A DNA stretch of 64,000 bases from an uncultured Gammaproteobacteria bacterium (GCA_938082545.1 CALKCL010000011.1:1-64000); one strand, 5' to 3'; counted from the stretch's first letter, positions 21,403-31,050 are shown. Notes: generated by a model not told the origin, from the sequence alone. Translations and numbers: made by a program.

Positions 21403-22845
21403 ATGAATCAGCTAAGTTTAATATTACCCGAAATACTCCTAACTGGTTTTGTTTGTTTGGTCTTGATCGTCGACGTTTTTCGCAGCCCTGATAATTCAGC
21501 AGCCACTTTTTGGTCGGCTGTTATTTCGGTGTTAGCGGTTGCCGCGTTTTTGATTACTGGGGGGCTTCCAGAGATTAGGCAGACCGCATTTGCTGAGACG
21601 TACGTCTTAGACTCCCTATCAGTGACACTCAAGATTTTTCTACTTTTGGTGGTTGCAGCCAGTTTTTTCTATGCACGTGAATATTTCACTAATAAAAATC
21701 AAGAACGAAATGAATTTTTTATTCTTGCCATTTTTTCAACTTTAGGAATGATGGTGTTAATCTCCGCACAAAGCCTACTAACGGTATACTTAGGGTTGGA
21801 GCTTTTGTCGCTTTCTCTATATGCGATGGTTGCGATGGAAAGAGATTCCGCAGCTGCTGCTGAAGCGGCCATGAAATATTTTGTCTTAGGTGCTTTAGCT
21901 TCAGGGATGCTGCTGTATGGGATGTCTATGTTGTACGGAGTGTCTGGAACTTTAAATCTTTCGGAATTAGCACAGCAGACAATAGGTGGTGATAAAAATT
22001 TGTTATTTACCTTCGGTCTTGTCTTTGTGCTCGTCGGTATTGCTTTTAAATTGGGACTTGCTCCTTTCCATATGTGGGTACCGGATGTGTATCAAGGAGC
22101 TTCTTTACCAACCACACTATTTATAAGTTCGGCTCCAAAGATTGCAGCTTTCGCAATGGCAGTTAGGGTGTTGATTGATGGCTTGCCTGGTTTAATAGCA
22201 CAGTGGAGCGATATGCTCATAATATTGTCGGTAGCCTCTATTGCGGTTGGAAATGTAGTAGCCATCGCTCAAACAAATATAAAGCGAATGCTGGCATACT
22301 CCACGATTTCACATATGGGTTTTTTATTATTAGGATTGATTGCCGTCACAAACCAAGGATATGCAGCCTCTATGTTTTATGTCTTTGTTTATTCTCTGGC
22401 GAGCATGAGTGCCTTTGGATTTATTATTTTAGCGACTGGCAGTGGATCTGAGCTCAATTTGATTGAGGATTACTCTGGATTGGGTAAGCAGAAGCCACTA
22501 CTAGGATTTCTTGGTATAGTTGTCTTGTTCTCCCTTGCCGGAATCCCTCCATTTGGTGGCTTTTGGGCTAAATGGTTTGTTTTGAAAGAATTGGTTGCGA
22601 GCGGCCATGTATGGCTGGCTGCAGTGGCCGTAGTTTTTTCATTAGTGGGTGCGTATTATTATTTGCGGGTTATTAAAGTTATATTTTTTGATGAGCCTGG
22701 AAATTCCGAAAGACCGGCGAGTTCACGCGGCATGGGGACGATAATTTTTGGGATTAATACTTCAGCGATTATGTTTATTGGATTATTCCCAGGTATCTTG
22801 ATGGGCATCTGCTTGGCAGCAATGTCAATCTATGGGGCCCCTTAG
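21403..22845 (+). CDS. nuoN: NADH-quinone oxidoreductase subunit N
   Basis: The third antiporter-like proton-pumping subunit and the last gene of the operon. The 480-residue protein shows YLGLELLSLSLYAMVAMERD and KLGLAPFHMWVPDVYQGAS. Its stop lies 6 bp from the end of the convergent psd gene; no terminator hairpin is seen between them. Confidence 0.95.
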   Translation: MNQLSLILPEILLTGFVCLVLIVDVFRSPDNSAATFWSAVISVLAVAAFLITGGLPEIRQTAFAETYVLDSLSVTLKIFLLLVVAASFFYAREYFTNKNQERNEFFILAIFSTLGMMVLISAQSLLTVYLGLELLSLSLYAMVAMERDSAAAAEAAMKYFVLGALASGMLLYGMSMLYGVSGTLNLSELAQQTIGGDKNLLFTFGLVFVLVGIAFKLGLAPFHMWVPDVYQGASLPTTLFISSAPKIAAFAMAVRVLIDGLPGLIAQWSDMLIILSVASIAVGNVVAIAQTNIKRMLAYSTISHMGFLLLGLIAVTNQGYAASMFYVFVYSLASMSAFGFIILATGSGSELNLIEDYSGLGKQKPLLGFLGIVVLFSLAGIPPFGGFWAKWFVLKELVASGHVWLAAVAVVFSLVGAYYYLRVIKVIFFDEPGNSERPASSRGMGTIIFGINTSAIMFIGLFPGILMGICLAAMSIYGAP

Positions 22846-22851
22846 AGTTTT

Positions 22852-23700
22852 CTATTTAATTGAGCCGTTTAGTCCAGCATTTACTTTTATAGCAGAGTCT
22901 GCAGTATGAAAAGAGCTCCAAACCCCTAGATCTTTGGACGTCAGCATGATGACTGTTGAGCCCATGTTGAACCTGCCGATTTCTTCTCCACGCGCAAACT
23001 GTCGACTACTGATTGAGTGCGTTTTCCCTTCTTTAAATGAGCAATGGGGTCGATTTGAGAAAATGGATTCCTCAGAAAAATTGAATTCTATGCTACCTAC
23101 GTTAGTTGCGCCGACCATGACGAGAGCCATAAAGCCATGGTGACTTTTAAAAACCACGGCGGCTCGTTCATTAATACAGAAAAGGCCGGGTAGGCTCTGT
23201 GCAGTTGCTTTGTTAACCGAAAACAAGTGACCTGAGGTGTAACGAAGACAGAGTACACTTCCCGCTATTGGCATATGTATCCGATGGTAATTTTTCGGTG
23301 CAAGATAAATTGTATGAAAAGTTCCGTTGTGAAATAAGTTAGAAGTAGAAGAGTCGCCGTCAAATAAATCAATTAAGGAATAATTTATTCCTTTTGCTTG
23401 AATTAAAGTATCTCCATCTGCGTGCCCACACTGACTGACTATACCATCGGCAGGACTGATTATTTGAAGGGGATCTGATGGTTGGGGTCGTGCATCTGGT
23501 TTGAGTGCCCGAGTGAAAAATTCATTAAATGTAGTAAAGCGCCTAATGTTGGGTTCCAACGATTCTGACATATCAACTTTGAAATACTTGATGTAGCAGA
23601 TTATTACGTAATAAGTCAGCCGTCCACCAATAATATTTGCCAGCCGTCCGATCAAGCTAGACATAAGCTTATATGGTATTAGTTTTTGAATAGCCGACAT
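22852..23700 (-). CDS. psd: Phosphatidylserine decarboxylase proenzyme
   Basis: Makes phosphatidylethanolamine from phosphatidylserine at the inner membrane. The 282-residue proenzyme has the active-site aspartate in SPADGIV, the histidine in NYHRIHMP, and the self-cleavage site as MGST near the C-terminus (MGST in place of the commoner LGST). Cleavage before the serine yields the pyruvoyl group. This is the only phospholipid-synthesis gene in the window besides dgkA. Confidence 0.95.
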   Translation of the reverse strand: MSAIQKLIPYKLMSSLIGRLANIIGGRLTYYVIICYIKYFKVDMSESLEPNIRRFTTFNEFFTRALKPDARPQPSDPLQIISPADGIVSQCGHADGDTLIQAKGINYSLIDLFDGDSSTSNLFHNGTFHTIYLAPKNYHRIHMPIAGSVLCLRYTSGHLFSVNKATAQSLPGLFCINERAAVVFKSHHGFMALVMVGATNVGSIEFNFSEESIFSNRPHCSFKEGKTHSISSRQFARGEEIGRFNMGSTVIMLTSKDLGVWSSFHTADSAIKVNAGLNGSIK

Positions 23701-23724
23701 AGGGTTTCCTACTTGGTGATTTTT

Positions 23725-24177
23725 CTAGTGCTTGGATTCTCGGTGAGAAACAAGAAACAGCATTTCAGATGAGGGTTTTTTCTCGCATGAAACGACTAAT
23801 TTAATGTGCTGGTCTGTGAAGCGATATGAATCACTTGGGACCCTTATCATGAGGTGAGTTCCGCCTGGCTGCGCTATAAGTCTTTCTTGGGAGAGAATGC
23901 TCAATTCGTTCACTAGTCGCATCTCAGTCATGCTCTTAGAATATGAATGACTGGTACGATGAATAGAAATCGATTCGAAAATAGTACTTGAGAAATTTTT
24001 AATTACGATTTTTTTTTGACTAGCATTCTTGATATGGAAATAGCCGACAGCATATTGGCTACCAGGTGCGGGGGGGATGATAGAACCATTCTCAAGAAGT
24101 AGATCTTCACATCCGAATGCTTTCACTACCACCAATGACAACGCTAATATAAGACACGCTAGTCCTTTTTTTGTCAT
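23725..24177 (-). CDS. Periplasmic copper chaperone, PCuAC family
   Basis: A small secreted protein expected to bind Cu(I) and deliver it, with SCO, to the CuA site of cytochrome oxidase. At 150 residues it has an N-terminal signal peptide (about residues 1-22, ending KAFGC), then the PCuAC beta-sandwich. Metal ligands can be placed by eye: a histidine in SISIHRT, a methionine in SMTEMRLV and the HxM pair in GGTHLMIR. Its ATG overlaps the stop of the upstream SCO gene (ATGA), so the two are coupled. Confidence 0.85.
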   Translation of the reverse strand: MTKKGLACLILALSLVVVKAFGCEDLLLENGSIIPPAPGSQYAVGYFHIKNASQKKIVIKNFSSTIFESISIHRTSHSYSKSMTEMRLVNELSILSQERLIAQPGGTHLMIRVPSDSYRFTDQHIKLVVSCEKKPSSEMLFLVSHRESKH

Positions 24178-24824
24178 GGGCTTAATTCATTATAGAATTC
24201 GGATGCCTTCTCAAAGCGTTCTATGATTGCGGAATAGCTATGCGGATAAGTTAGAACACTCAACATCTCTCTTTCTGGACTTATTAGAAATATCCCTGAA
24301 GAATGATCAACAGAGTAACTTCCGTCAGAGTCATAGTTCTTCATGAAGAGACTTTTAAATGTTTTAGTAATTTTTTTAAGACTTTCTATGTCTGTGGTTG
24401 CGGCAATCAGATCGGGAGAAAAATGACTGGCATACTTGCGTAGTTGATCGGACGTATCTCTTTCGGGATCTACTGAAACGAATATAATTTGTCCTAATCT
24501 AGAATAGACAGAGTTTTTTTTGAGCTCTTTATGTGCGCGTGCCATTGTTTGTAATGTGGTTGGGCAAATGTCTGGACAGTTTATAAATCCAAAAAATACT
24601 ACGGACCACTTCCCTTTGAGATTGTCTAGTGTAAGTGGCTTATTGAATTGATCCGTTAGGTCAAAGTTCTCTATTTTGTGAGGGTTAGGCCAAAGAATAC
24701 CTGATGGAACAGTATCTTTTTTGTCAAATTTTACTGCCCCTGACAGCATTACACCTACTCCAAAAGCAAAGATACAAATGATGATGGAGAGAAACACTAT
24801 TTTACGAGAAGAGAATTTTAGCAT
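24174..24824 (-). CDS. SCO1/SenC family copper-delivery protein
   Basis: A membrane-anchored thioredoxin-fold protein for cytochrome oxidase copper-site assembly. The 216-residue protein has one N-terminal membrane helix (about residues 10-30), the CxxxC copper motif in NCPDICPTT and a distal histidine in SVDHSSG. The start at 24824 is chosen because a longer in-frame start would overlap the end of pgi by over 100 bp and lacks family similarity. It forms a pair with the PCuAC gene; no cytochrome oxidase genes lie in the window. Confidence 0.9.
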   Translation of the reverse strand: MLKFSSRKIVFLSIIICIFAFGVGVMLSGAVKFDKKDTVPSGILWPNPHKIENFDLTDQFNKPLTLDNLKGKWSVVFFGFINCPDICPTTLQTMARAHKELKKNSVYSRLGQIIFVSVDPERDTSDQLRKYASHFSPDLIAATTDIESLKKITKTFKSLFMKNYDSDGSYSVDHSSGIFLISPEREMLSVLTYPHSYSAIIERFEKASEFYNELSP

Positions 24825-24873
24825 CTGGCTATTATAGCAATTCGTTGGGTCATAAAAAGCACATATTTGTTTT

Positions 24874-26472
24874 TCAAGAGTTATTTCTGAGGTTTTTGTA
24901 GCGCTTAATTTGTTCTTCTGTTGAGGGATCATGCTCTTCTGTAGAGCTGGTTTCTGAGAGATCTGCAAAAATGGAGGCCGCAAATTCCTTACCTAAGTTC
25001 ACTCCCCACTGGTCGAACGGATTTATTTTCCAGACCACGCTCTGCACATAGGTTTTGTGCTCATACAAGGCGATGAGCGCCCCCAGTGTCTTCGCATCAA
25101 GCGCTTCCATACTGATTATCGAGCTAGGGCGGTTTCCCGTCATTTCTTTATGAGGATTTGCCTCCGTACCACCAGAATTACCTCCAATCATGAGTGCTTT
25201 AGCTTGGGCCATACAGTTTGCTAGCAATACGTCATGGTTTGTCATATATTTTTTTGGTGGCGTTAAGCTGATAATGAAATCTACCGGAATAAAGCGCGTG
25301 CCTTGGTGTAATAGCTGAGAGAAACTATGCTGTGCGTCGATTCCAAGAGCGCCCCAGGTCACCGGTGCTGAGTCGTAATCGATAGGCGTATCATTTAAGT
25401 CGATACGTTTGCCATTACTTTCCATTTCTAGCTGTTGAAGGTAGCTTGGGAGTTCTCTTAATCTTTCTTCATAAGGGATGGCGGCATAAGAATGAGCCCC
25501 CAAGAAATTTACATTCCAAACGCCAAGCATTCCAAGCATTATGGGCATATTTCGCTCAATTGGCGCAGAGCGAAAATGATCGTCCATTGATTCAGCGCCT
25601 GCCAAGAACTCCTTAAATGCAGTAAATCCAAATTTAAGTGCGATAGGTAGACCCATAGCCGACCATACGGAATACCTTCCACCTACCCAGTCCCATATTC
25701 GGAAGATATTGTCTTTTGGAATGCCATACGACAGAGCTTTTCCTTTATCTGCAGTAATGGCGATGAACTGGCTCTTCGTGCGCTGATTATCTTTAAGCGA
25801 AGAGTCCATCCATTTCTCAACGATAGCAGCATTTTGTAACGTTTCGGAAGTGGTAAAAGATTTGGATGCTATGACGCAAAAAGTAGATTCTGGATCGAGT
25901 TGATGCTTCAGATTATCAAATCCCTTCCCGTCTAAATGGTCCAGAAATTTAATCCTAAGGCGAGTGGATTCATTTTCTCTGAGTGCTGTGCAGACTAGCT
26001 TAGGTCCTAAGTTTGAGCCACCTACGCCTATCATTAAAATATCTGTAATAGGTATGCCGGTAGAGCTTTTTAATCGACCGCTTACAACATCGGCCACAAA
26101 ATTTTCAATTTTAGAAAGAACGTTATGGACATCTGACATAATGTTTTCAGGTATCCAAGGATCTGACGGTTTGGAGGACCTCAAAGCGACGTGTAAAGCC
26201 GCTCTGTTTTCGGTGGGGTTGACAATACCACCCCTAAACATATTTTCTACCGCCTCTGGAACCCCCATTTTTACAGCAAATTTGGTTAACTGGGCATAGA
26301 CTGTGTTGTCTAACAGTTGTTTCGATGCATCTAAGTGAAGTCCAGCGGTCTCTATTGAAAAAGTGTCCATGCGATTGGGATCTGCCTTAAACAAATCAAT
26401 AATTCGTTTTTTCTTAAAGTCAGAGGCAAGGTTCGAAAGGATGTCAAACTGTTCCGTAGCATTTTCTTTCAT
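24874..26472 (-). CDS. pgi: Glucose-6-phosphate isomerase
   Basis: Interconverts glucose 6-phosphate and fructose 6-phosphate. The 532-residue protein shows the phosphate-binding GVGGSNLGPKL (about residues 149-159), DWVGGRYSVWSAMGLP, the catalytic glutamate region GGNSGGTEANPHKEMTGNRP and the C-terminal lysine in QWGVNLGKE. Length is slightly under the E. coli enzyme (549). It is an isolated reverse-strand gene with the SCO gene 49 bp downstream. Confidence 0.96.
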   Translation of the reverse strand: MKENATEQFDILSNLASDFKKKRIIDLFKADPNRMDTFSIETAGLHLDASKQLLDNTVYAQLTKFAVKMGVPEAVENMFRGGIVNPTENRAALHVALRSSKPSDPWIPENIMSDVHNVLSKIENFVADVVSGRLKSSTGIPITDILMIGVGGSNLGPKLVCTALRENESTRLRIKFLDHLDGKGFDNLKHQLDPESTFCVIASKSFTTSETLQNAAIVEKWMDSSLKDNQRTKSQFIAITADKGKALSYGIPKDNIFRIWDWVGGRYSVWSAMGLPIALKFGFTAFKEFLAGAESMDDHFRSAPIERNMPIMLGMLGVWNVNFLGAHSYAAIPYEERLRELPSYLQQLEMESNGKRIDLNDTPIDYDSAPVTWGALGIDAQHSFSQLLHQGTRFIPVDFIISLTPPKKYMTNHDVLLANCMAQAKALMIGGNSGGTEANPHKEMTGNRPSSIISMEALDAKTLGALIALYEHKTYVQSVVWKINPFDQWGVNLGKEFAASIFADLSETSSTEEHDPSTEEQIKRYKNLRNNS

Positions 26473-26562
26473 TATGAGACGCCGTTTTATTATTGTTTAT
26501 CCATATGGTTAACTATTAATATAGTTCATCGACGGTGGGCCAGCGGTTTAATAAAAGCTTCA

Positions 26563-27480
26563 CTAATTACTTTTCCGTTTTTTTGCGAGTTCCATTTGCT
26601 TATGGCGCTCTTGTAAAGAGGCACGTCGTTCTGTGTCCAATGTGTCACTGCAGTGATGGCATGCAATACCGTACTCGAATAGTGGTGATTGCCTGTCGAG
26701 TGCGGATAAAGGCTTCCTGCACCCATGACACTTCTCATAGTTGGCAGGTTCCAGTCGTTCGTTGACAGCGACTCTGTCATCAAAGACGAAACAATCTCCT
26801 TGCCAGAGTGATTGTTCAGGCATAACAGTTTTCAGATAGCTTAGTATTCCTCCATCTAGTTGAAATACCTTTTTGTAACCTTTTCCCACTAAAAGCGAGG
26901 AGGCTTTTTCACATCGGATCCCACCAGTGCAGAACATCGCGACAGGTGTTTCTAGATTTCCTCCCAGCAGATCTTCGACTTTTTTAGGAAACTCTCTGAA
27001 ATTTTGCGTTTTTGGTCTTGTAGCGGATTGGAAAGTACCTATGTCGATTTCATAGTCGTTTCGTGTGTCAATGACTACAACTTCTGGATCAAGTAAAAGC
27101 TGGTTCCATTGATCATGGGATACATGCTCGCCACTATACATGCTTGGATCGATATCTTTTAGTCCAATGCTTACGATTTCTTTTCTTATTTTAACTTTTA
27201 GCCGTTTAAAAGAAGGGACCTCAGACTTTACGATATTGGTAGTCATTCGTTCTATACATAAATGTTTTTTGATGAATATAAGAAGGTTGTTGACCGCATC
27301 TAGACTACCTTCCACCGATCCGTTCAATCCTTCATGCGCGATTACGATGGTCCCAATCAACCTATGTCCCACACAGAAATTAGTCAGCTCAGCCTGCAGA
27401 TATTCAGGCTCTAATATTTTCAGAAAATGGTAAAAACTCGCTGTGAAGTTATGAGTCATAGGTTTATTGTCAGTGATCAT
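26563..27480 (-). CDS. trhO: tRNA uridine(34) hydroxylase (rhodanese family)
   Basis: Oxygen-dependent hydroxylation of U34 to ho5U in tRNAs read by uridine at the wobble position. It is a 305-residue YceA-type protein with an N-terminal acylphosphatase-like domain, a rhodanese domain with the catalytic cysteine in MFCTGGIRCEKA (Cys184, plus Cys190), and a C-terminal zinc-type cysteine set (CHGC, CHHC). It lies 19 bp downstream of cmoA on the same strand, directly linking both steps of cmo5U34 synthesis. Confidence 0.93.
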   Translation of the reverse strand: MITDNKPMTHNFTASFYHFLKILEPEYLQAELTNFCVGHRLIGTIVIAHEGLNGSVEGSLDAVNNLLIFIKKHLCIERMTTNIVKSEVPSFKRLKVKIRKEIVSIGLKDIDPSMYSGEHVSHDQWNQLLLDPEVVVIDTRNDYEIDIGTFQSATRPKTQNFREFPKKVEDLLGGNLETPVAMFCTGGIRCEKASSLLVGKGYKKVFQLDGGILSYLKTVMPEQSLWQGDCFVFDDRVAVNERLEPANYEKCHGCRKPLSALDRQSPLFEYGIACHHCSDTLDTERRASLQERHKQMELAKKRKSN

Positions 27481-27499
27481 TTTTCTAGAGGGCTAATAA

Positions 27500-28231
27500 T
27501 TACTTTACGCCTAAAAACCCCTCGAAGCACAAATACTTAAAAATAGTTGTGACATCTTTAAACCCTGCTCTTTTAAGCAAGCCCATATTTCCTAGGTGGG
27601 AAAATGGTTCCAGCACACCCTTGAGGCTGCGTGTTTTAGAGACAATTTCATCGCCAGTATATCCTTGGTCGAGCTTATAATCCCCATAGAGCGTGGTGAT
27701 AATGTCCTGAAATCTGGCGTCGGGCGCCCTTACTTTCTCGAATAAAATAAACCCTCCACCCCAGTTAAGAGATTGGTATATCTTATTGAAAACATCTTGG
27801 CGGTGTCTTGGGGATACGAATTGCATGGTGTAATAAGCAATTACTAGATCAGAAGGCTCTAATGAAAGATTTTCTAGACGATGACTTTCAAAGGTAACTT
27901 CTGTATGGGTGTGGCAGTTTACTTTTGCGATTTTCAACATATCTTGCTCACAATCCACACCTTTAAAGCTAATCCCTTTGTTTTTATGATGCAGAGCGAG
28001 GTTTGTGAGTAGTGTTCCAGTAGAACAGCCTAAGTCGTAGCAAACAGAGCCTTGGCTAAGAAAAAAATCAGAGAGACCTAGACTTAATTGGTGTCCTTGC
28101 TCATAAAAAGGGACAGATTTTTTGACATGCTGGTCAAATTTTTCACCAGTGTCACCCGCGAAAGACCAGCGAGCATTTTCTGCTTCGATAATATCTCCAG
28201 TATTCGCCACAACTGCTCCTTTGGACCTCAT
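27500..28231 (-). CDS. cmoA: Carboxy-S-adenosyl-L-methionine synthase
   Basis: Converts SAM and prephenate to carboxy-SAM, the donor for CmoB. The 243-residue methyltransferase-fold protein has the SAM loop YDLGCSTGTLLTNLAL (about residues 64-79), the middle segment KIYQSLNWGGGFILFEK, and the C-terminal GYTGDEIVSKTRSL and FLGVK resembling E. coli CmoA. It is more divergent than most CmoA, but placement beside trhO and opposite cmoB supports the call. A 106-bp divergent region separates it from cmoB. Confidence 0.88.
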   Translation of the reverse strand: MRSKGAVVANTGDIIEAENARWSFAGDTGEKFDQHVKKSVPFYEQGHQLSLGLSDFFLSQGSVCYDLGCSTGTLLTNLALHHKNKGISFKGVDCEQDMLKIAKVNCHTHTEVTFESHRLENLSLEPSDLVIAYYTMQFVSPRHRQDVFNKIYQSLNWGGGFILFEKVRAPDARFQDIITTLYGDYKLDQGYTGDEIVSKTRSLKGVLEPFSHLGNMGLLKRAGFKDVTTIFKYLCFEGFLGVK

Positions 28232-28337
28232 TTCGTAAATGCGAGTAATTCCACATCAATTGATTCTACTTGCTGATTTTACAGTAAGTTGACCAGTTGT
28301 GGTTTTTTTATGTATTTAAATCGGTCATGATCAGAAT

Positions 28338-29363
28338 ATGAAAGTTATAGATTCAAGAGAACAGAGTACCTTTACTCGGGCTAGAGAGAATTATCTAAAG
28401 GATGCGAAGACACTGTTATCTTCATGTTTTTCTCAGGAGGAGTTTGGAAGCTGGTGGAAAGACATCGAGACTGACTTTGAAACTGCTTTTTTGCGATACG
28501 GCCAGGCAGATCAGTGGGAACTTGTGTTGTCTCGACTTCCAGAATTCACGGATGTGATATTTAACTGCGGCGATACGGTTAGCGTGTCCAGTCGTCTAGG
28601 GGCTGATAATGTAAAGATAACAAAATTAAATAGCCATCTGCGGAGCCTTATGCCTTGGCGGAAAGGGCCGTTTAATTTTCATGGTGTAGCGATAGATGCG
28701 GAATGGCAGTCCAACTTAAAGTGGGACCGTATTAGTGGAGCTATCGGAGACTTGGATAACGCTGCAATATTAGATGTGGGTTGTGGCAACGGCTATTACG
28801 CTTGGCGTATGTTAGATGCTGGAGCAAAACTAGTTGTGGGCTTAGATCCTAGCATCTTATGTCTTTCTCAGTTCAGAGCGATGAAGTTTTACCAACAAGA
28901 CGCGCCCATTACGGTACTTCCAGTAGGAACAGAAAGCTTAAAGTATAGTCTGAATATGTTTGATGTCGTTTTTTCCATGGGGGTACTTTACCATCGGCGA
29001 GATCCTTTGGAACATCTAACTCAGTTGATGCGCGCTGTTGGTAACGGCGGGCGGATCGTTTTGGAAACTCTCGTTATCGATAGTGACGGTCTGGAGCTTT
29101 TTATCCCCAAAGACAGGTATGCTCAAATGAGGAACGTTTGGAGTGTCCCTTCTCCTAAGCAGATTATGGAGTGGCTTTCTCAAGCTGGTTTTGTGAATAT
29201 AGCCTGTATAGATAAAACTGCAACATCTTTGGAGGAACAACGCTCAACCTCCTGGATGACCTCTTATTCGCTAGAAAATTTTCTGGATCCTGAGAATCAC
29301 GACTTGACGATTGAGGGGTATCCGGCACCAGTCCGAGCGTGTTTCATAGCAGATGCGCCTTAA
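28338..29363 (+). CDS. cmoB: tRNA U34 carboxymethyltransferase
   Basis: Transfers the carboxymethyl group from carboxy-SAM to ho5U34, giving cmo5U. The 341-residue protein carries the CmoB-specific GPFNFHGVAIDAEWQSNLKW block (about residues 112-131), the SAM motif DVGCGNGYYAWRML and GLDPSILCLSQFRAM. It is divergent from cmoA rather than in a cmoAB operon, an arrangement unlike E. coli. Confidence 0.95.
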   Translation: MKVIDSREQSTFTRARENYLKDAKTLLSSCFSQEEFGSWWKDIETDFETAFLRYGQADQWELVLSRLPEFTDVIFNCGDTVSVSSRLGADNVKITKLNSHLRSLMPWRKGPFNFHGVAIDAEWQSNLKWDRISGAIGDLDNAAILDVGCGNGYYAWRMLDAGAKLVVGLDPSILCLSQFRAMKFYQQDAPITVLPVGTESLKYSLNMFDVVFSMGVLYHRRDPLEHLTQLMRAVGNGGRIVLETLVIDSDGLELFIPKDRYAQMRNVWSVPSPKQIMEWLSQAGFVNIACIDKTATSLEEQRSTSWMTSYSLENFLDPENHDLTIEGYPAPVRACFIADAP

Positions 29364-29602
29364 ATGGATAGGAAAAGGGAAAAAGTCCATATTAAGCAAT
29401 CACTTAGGGCGTTCACATTTCATTCACTCATTCTATGCTAGTTTCTTGTAGTGCCCTTGATAGTTGATTAAAGCTTCGGGCTGGCAATTAAGAGGGAAGG
29501 GTAATTGCTTGGGGGGTTGGGGAGATAATTTTCTTTGATGAACCGACAATTGTTATTGTGTGCCGCGGAATTTTTTTGCGGCTAACGTTGGGAGAATAAC
29601 TT

Positions 29603-30991
29603 ATGCGAAAGCAATTTAATATTATAGCTTTAGCTGCTGCGTTGATTATGCCTTCAATCGTTCACGCCTTTGGCGAGTCTGATTATTTGGCTTGGTTTAA
29701 AGCAAACCAATCTGCGCAACCGCAGTTTGTTGATGGCGATGTCATCACTTATGACAAGTCAGATTTAGTACGACCTTTTATTCCTGCAGAGTTCCAAGAC
29801 GAATGGATCTTTAAAGGGATGGAAATGACTATTAAAGATGCCGGTGACCTACAAAACGGTCAAGTGTATAGAGACGCTACTGCCAAGAATGCTGGTACAG
29901 CGACACTTGCATCTGACGGTGGAATTGAAAACTATGCTGCTGGCCGGCCATTTGATCCAGCAAAATTTGTACCAGGATCGGATAGTGGTTGGAAGATGAT
30001 CTGGAACTGGAACTATCGTTGGCAAAACGATGGCGTTAACGTTGGTGAAGTAGAGTGGGTATGGGTTCGCCGAGGCGGTGATCACAATAAGCACGAAATT
30101 ATGAAGACGTCTGGCGGAAAGTACGCAAAGTACTATGAAGGTGGCGGTACTTTTGAACGCGTCTTGCGCGGTCCTTATAAGCGCTATTTGATGGCACATA
30201 ATGCAAAACATGAAGCAACCGGCTACCGTGTGAACGGTGGTAAAGGCTTTGCGAAAGGCACTGAGTTCCGTGAGTATACTGGATTCAATTCTCCGTTCGA
30301 TATTGCTGGCACCGCTTTCTTGATTTTGCGATACGATGATCCTCGTAAAGCGGATGATTCCTGGGCATATATTCCTAGTTTGAGACGTGTACGTCGCATC
30401 TCTGTAGAAGTTAAGTCTGACTCTTTGTTGGGTACAGATCATACTCTAGAAGATTTCTACGGGTTTAACGGCCGCCCAATGGAGCATGATTGGGAATACG
30501 TGGGTAGCACTAATATTTTAGTCGTCGCCAAGTCTAGAAATCGAGAGACTGTATATTACGGTCCTAATGGTTGGGCTGTGAAAGACGATTACACTATGAG
30601 ACAAACTGACGTCGTCAAGCAGATACCTAAAAGTTCTGCGCATCCATATTCATTCAAATTCCTCCACGTTGATCGTGTTACAGGCGAATCTTATTACGCC
30701 AATGCGTTTGACAAAGCGGGTGAGCTTTGGAAAGTATGGCAGTTGACGAAAGTTTGGACTGAAGATCCATGGGTTGTCTTAGATGGCAAAGGAACTGATT
30801 TTGGTTGGAAAGAAAAAGGCCAATTCAGCCCTAAAGGGACTAACTTCCAGTTATTTCAAAGTATCAATGTAATTGATCTTCAGAATAACCGAGGAACATT
30901 AGTACCTTGTCGTGGAACGGAAGCGCCGAACCAAAACTTGAAGAGAGCAAAACGTGTACTTGACGTTAACTACCTCACTGAGGGACGTTAA
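29603..30991 (+). CDS. DUF1329 family secreted protein
   Basis: A 462-residue exported protein of the DUF1329 family, which has a LolB/LolA-like fold and is probably located in the outer membrane or periplasm; its ligand is unknown. The signal peptide spans about residues 1-22 (cleavage after VHA). Tryptophan- and tyrosine-rich beta segments follow, including the conserved AFLILRYDDPRKADDSWAYI (about 235-254) and SLRRVRRIS. A strong GGGAGA box precedes the ATG, and a small 5'-UTR hairpin (GCCGC at 29562-29566 with GCGGC at 29578-29582) lies just upstream. It is a single-gene unit ending in a strong terminator, suggesting high expression. Confidence 0.88.
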   Translation: MRKQFNIIALAAALIMPSIVHAFGESDYLAWFKANQSAQPQFVDGDVITYDKSDLVRPFIPAEFQDEWIFKGMEMTIKDAGDLQNGQVYRDATAKNAGTATLASDGGIENYAAGRPFDPAKFVPGSDSGWKMIWNWNYRWQNDGVNVGEVEWVWVRRGGDHNKHEIMKTSGGKYAKYYEGGGTFERVLRGPYKRYLMAHNAKHEATGYRVNGGKGFAKGTEFREYTGFNSPFDIAGTAFLILRYDDPRKADDSWAYIPSLRRVRRISVEVKSDSLLGTDHTLEDFYGFNGRPMEHDWEYVGSTNILVVAKSRNRETVYYGPNGWAVKDDYTMRQTDVVKQIPKSSAHPYSFKFLHVDRVTGESYYANAFDKAGELWKVWQLTKVWTEDPWVVLDGKGTDFGWKEKGQFSPKGTNFQLFQSINVIDLQNNRGTLVPCRGTEAPNQNLKRAKRVLDVNYLTEGR

Positions 30992-31018
30992 TCTCTAACT
31001 ACGTTTAGTTTGATGAGA

Positions 31019-31050
31019 GGGCTGTCAATTTTATTGACGGCCCTTTTTTT
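31019..31050 (+). terminator. Rho-independent terminator after the DUF1329 gene
   Basis: Stem GGGCTGTCAA (31019-31028) pairs with TTGACGGCCC (31034-31043), one G-T pair, loop TTTTA, followed by seven T. A textbook terminator 28 bp past the stop. Its T run reaches the last codon of the convergent reverse-strand gene. Confidence 0.92.

Noticed and set aside
24825..24983. Longer N-terminus for the SCO protein
   Set aside because: It overlaps pgi by 110 bp and adds sequence without family similarity; the membrane anchor begins just after 24824.
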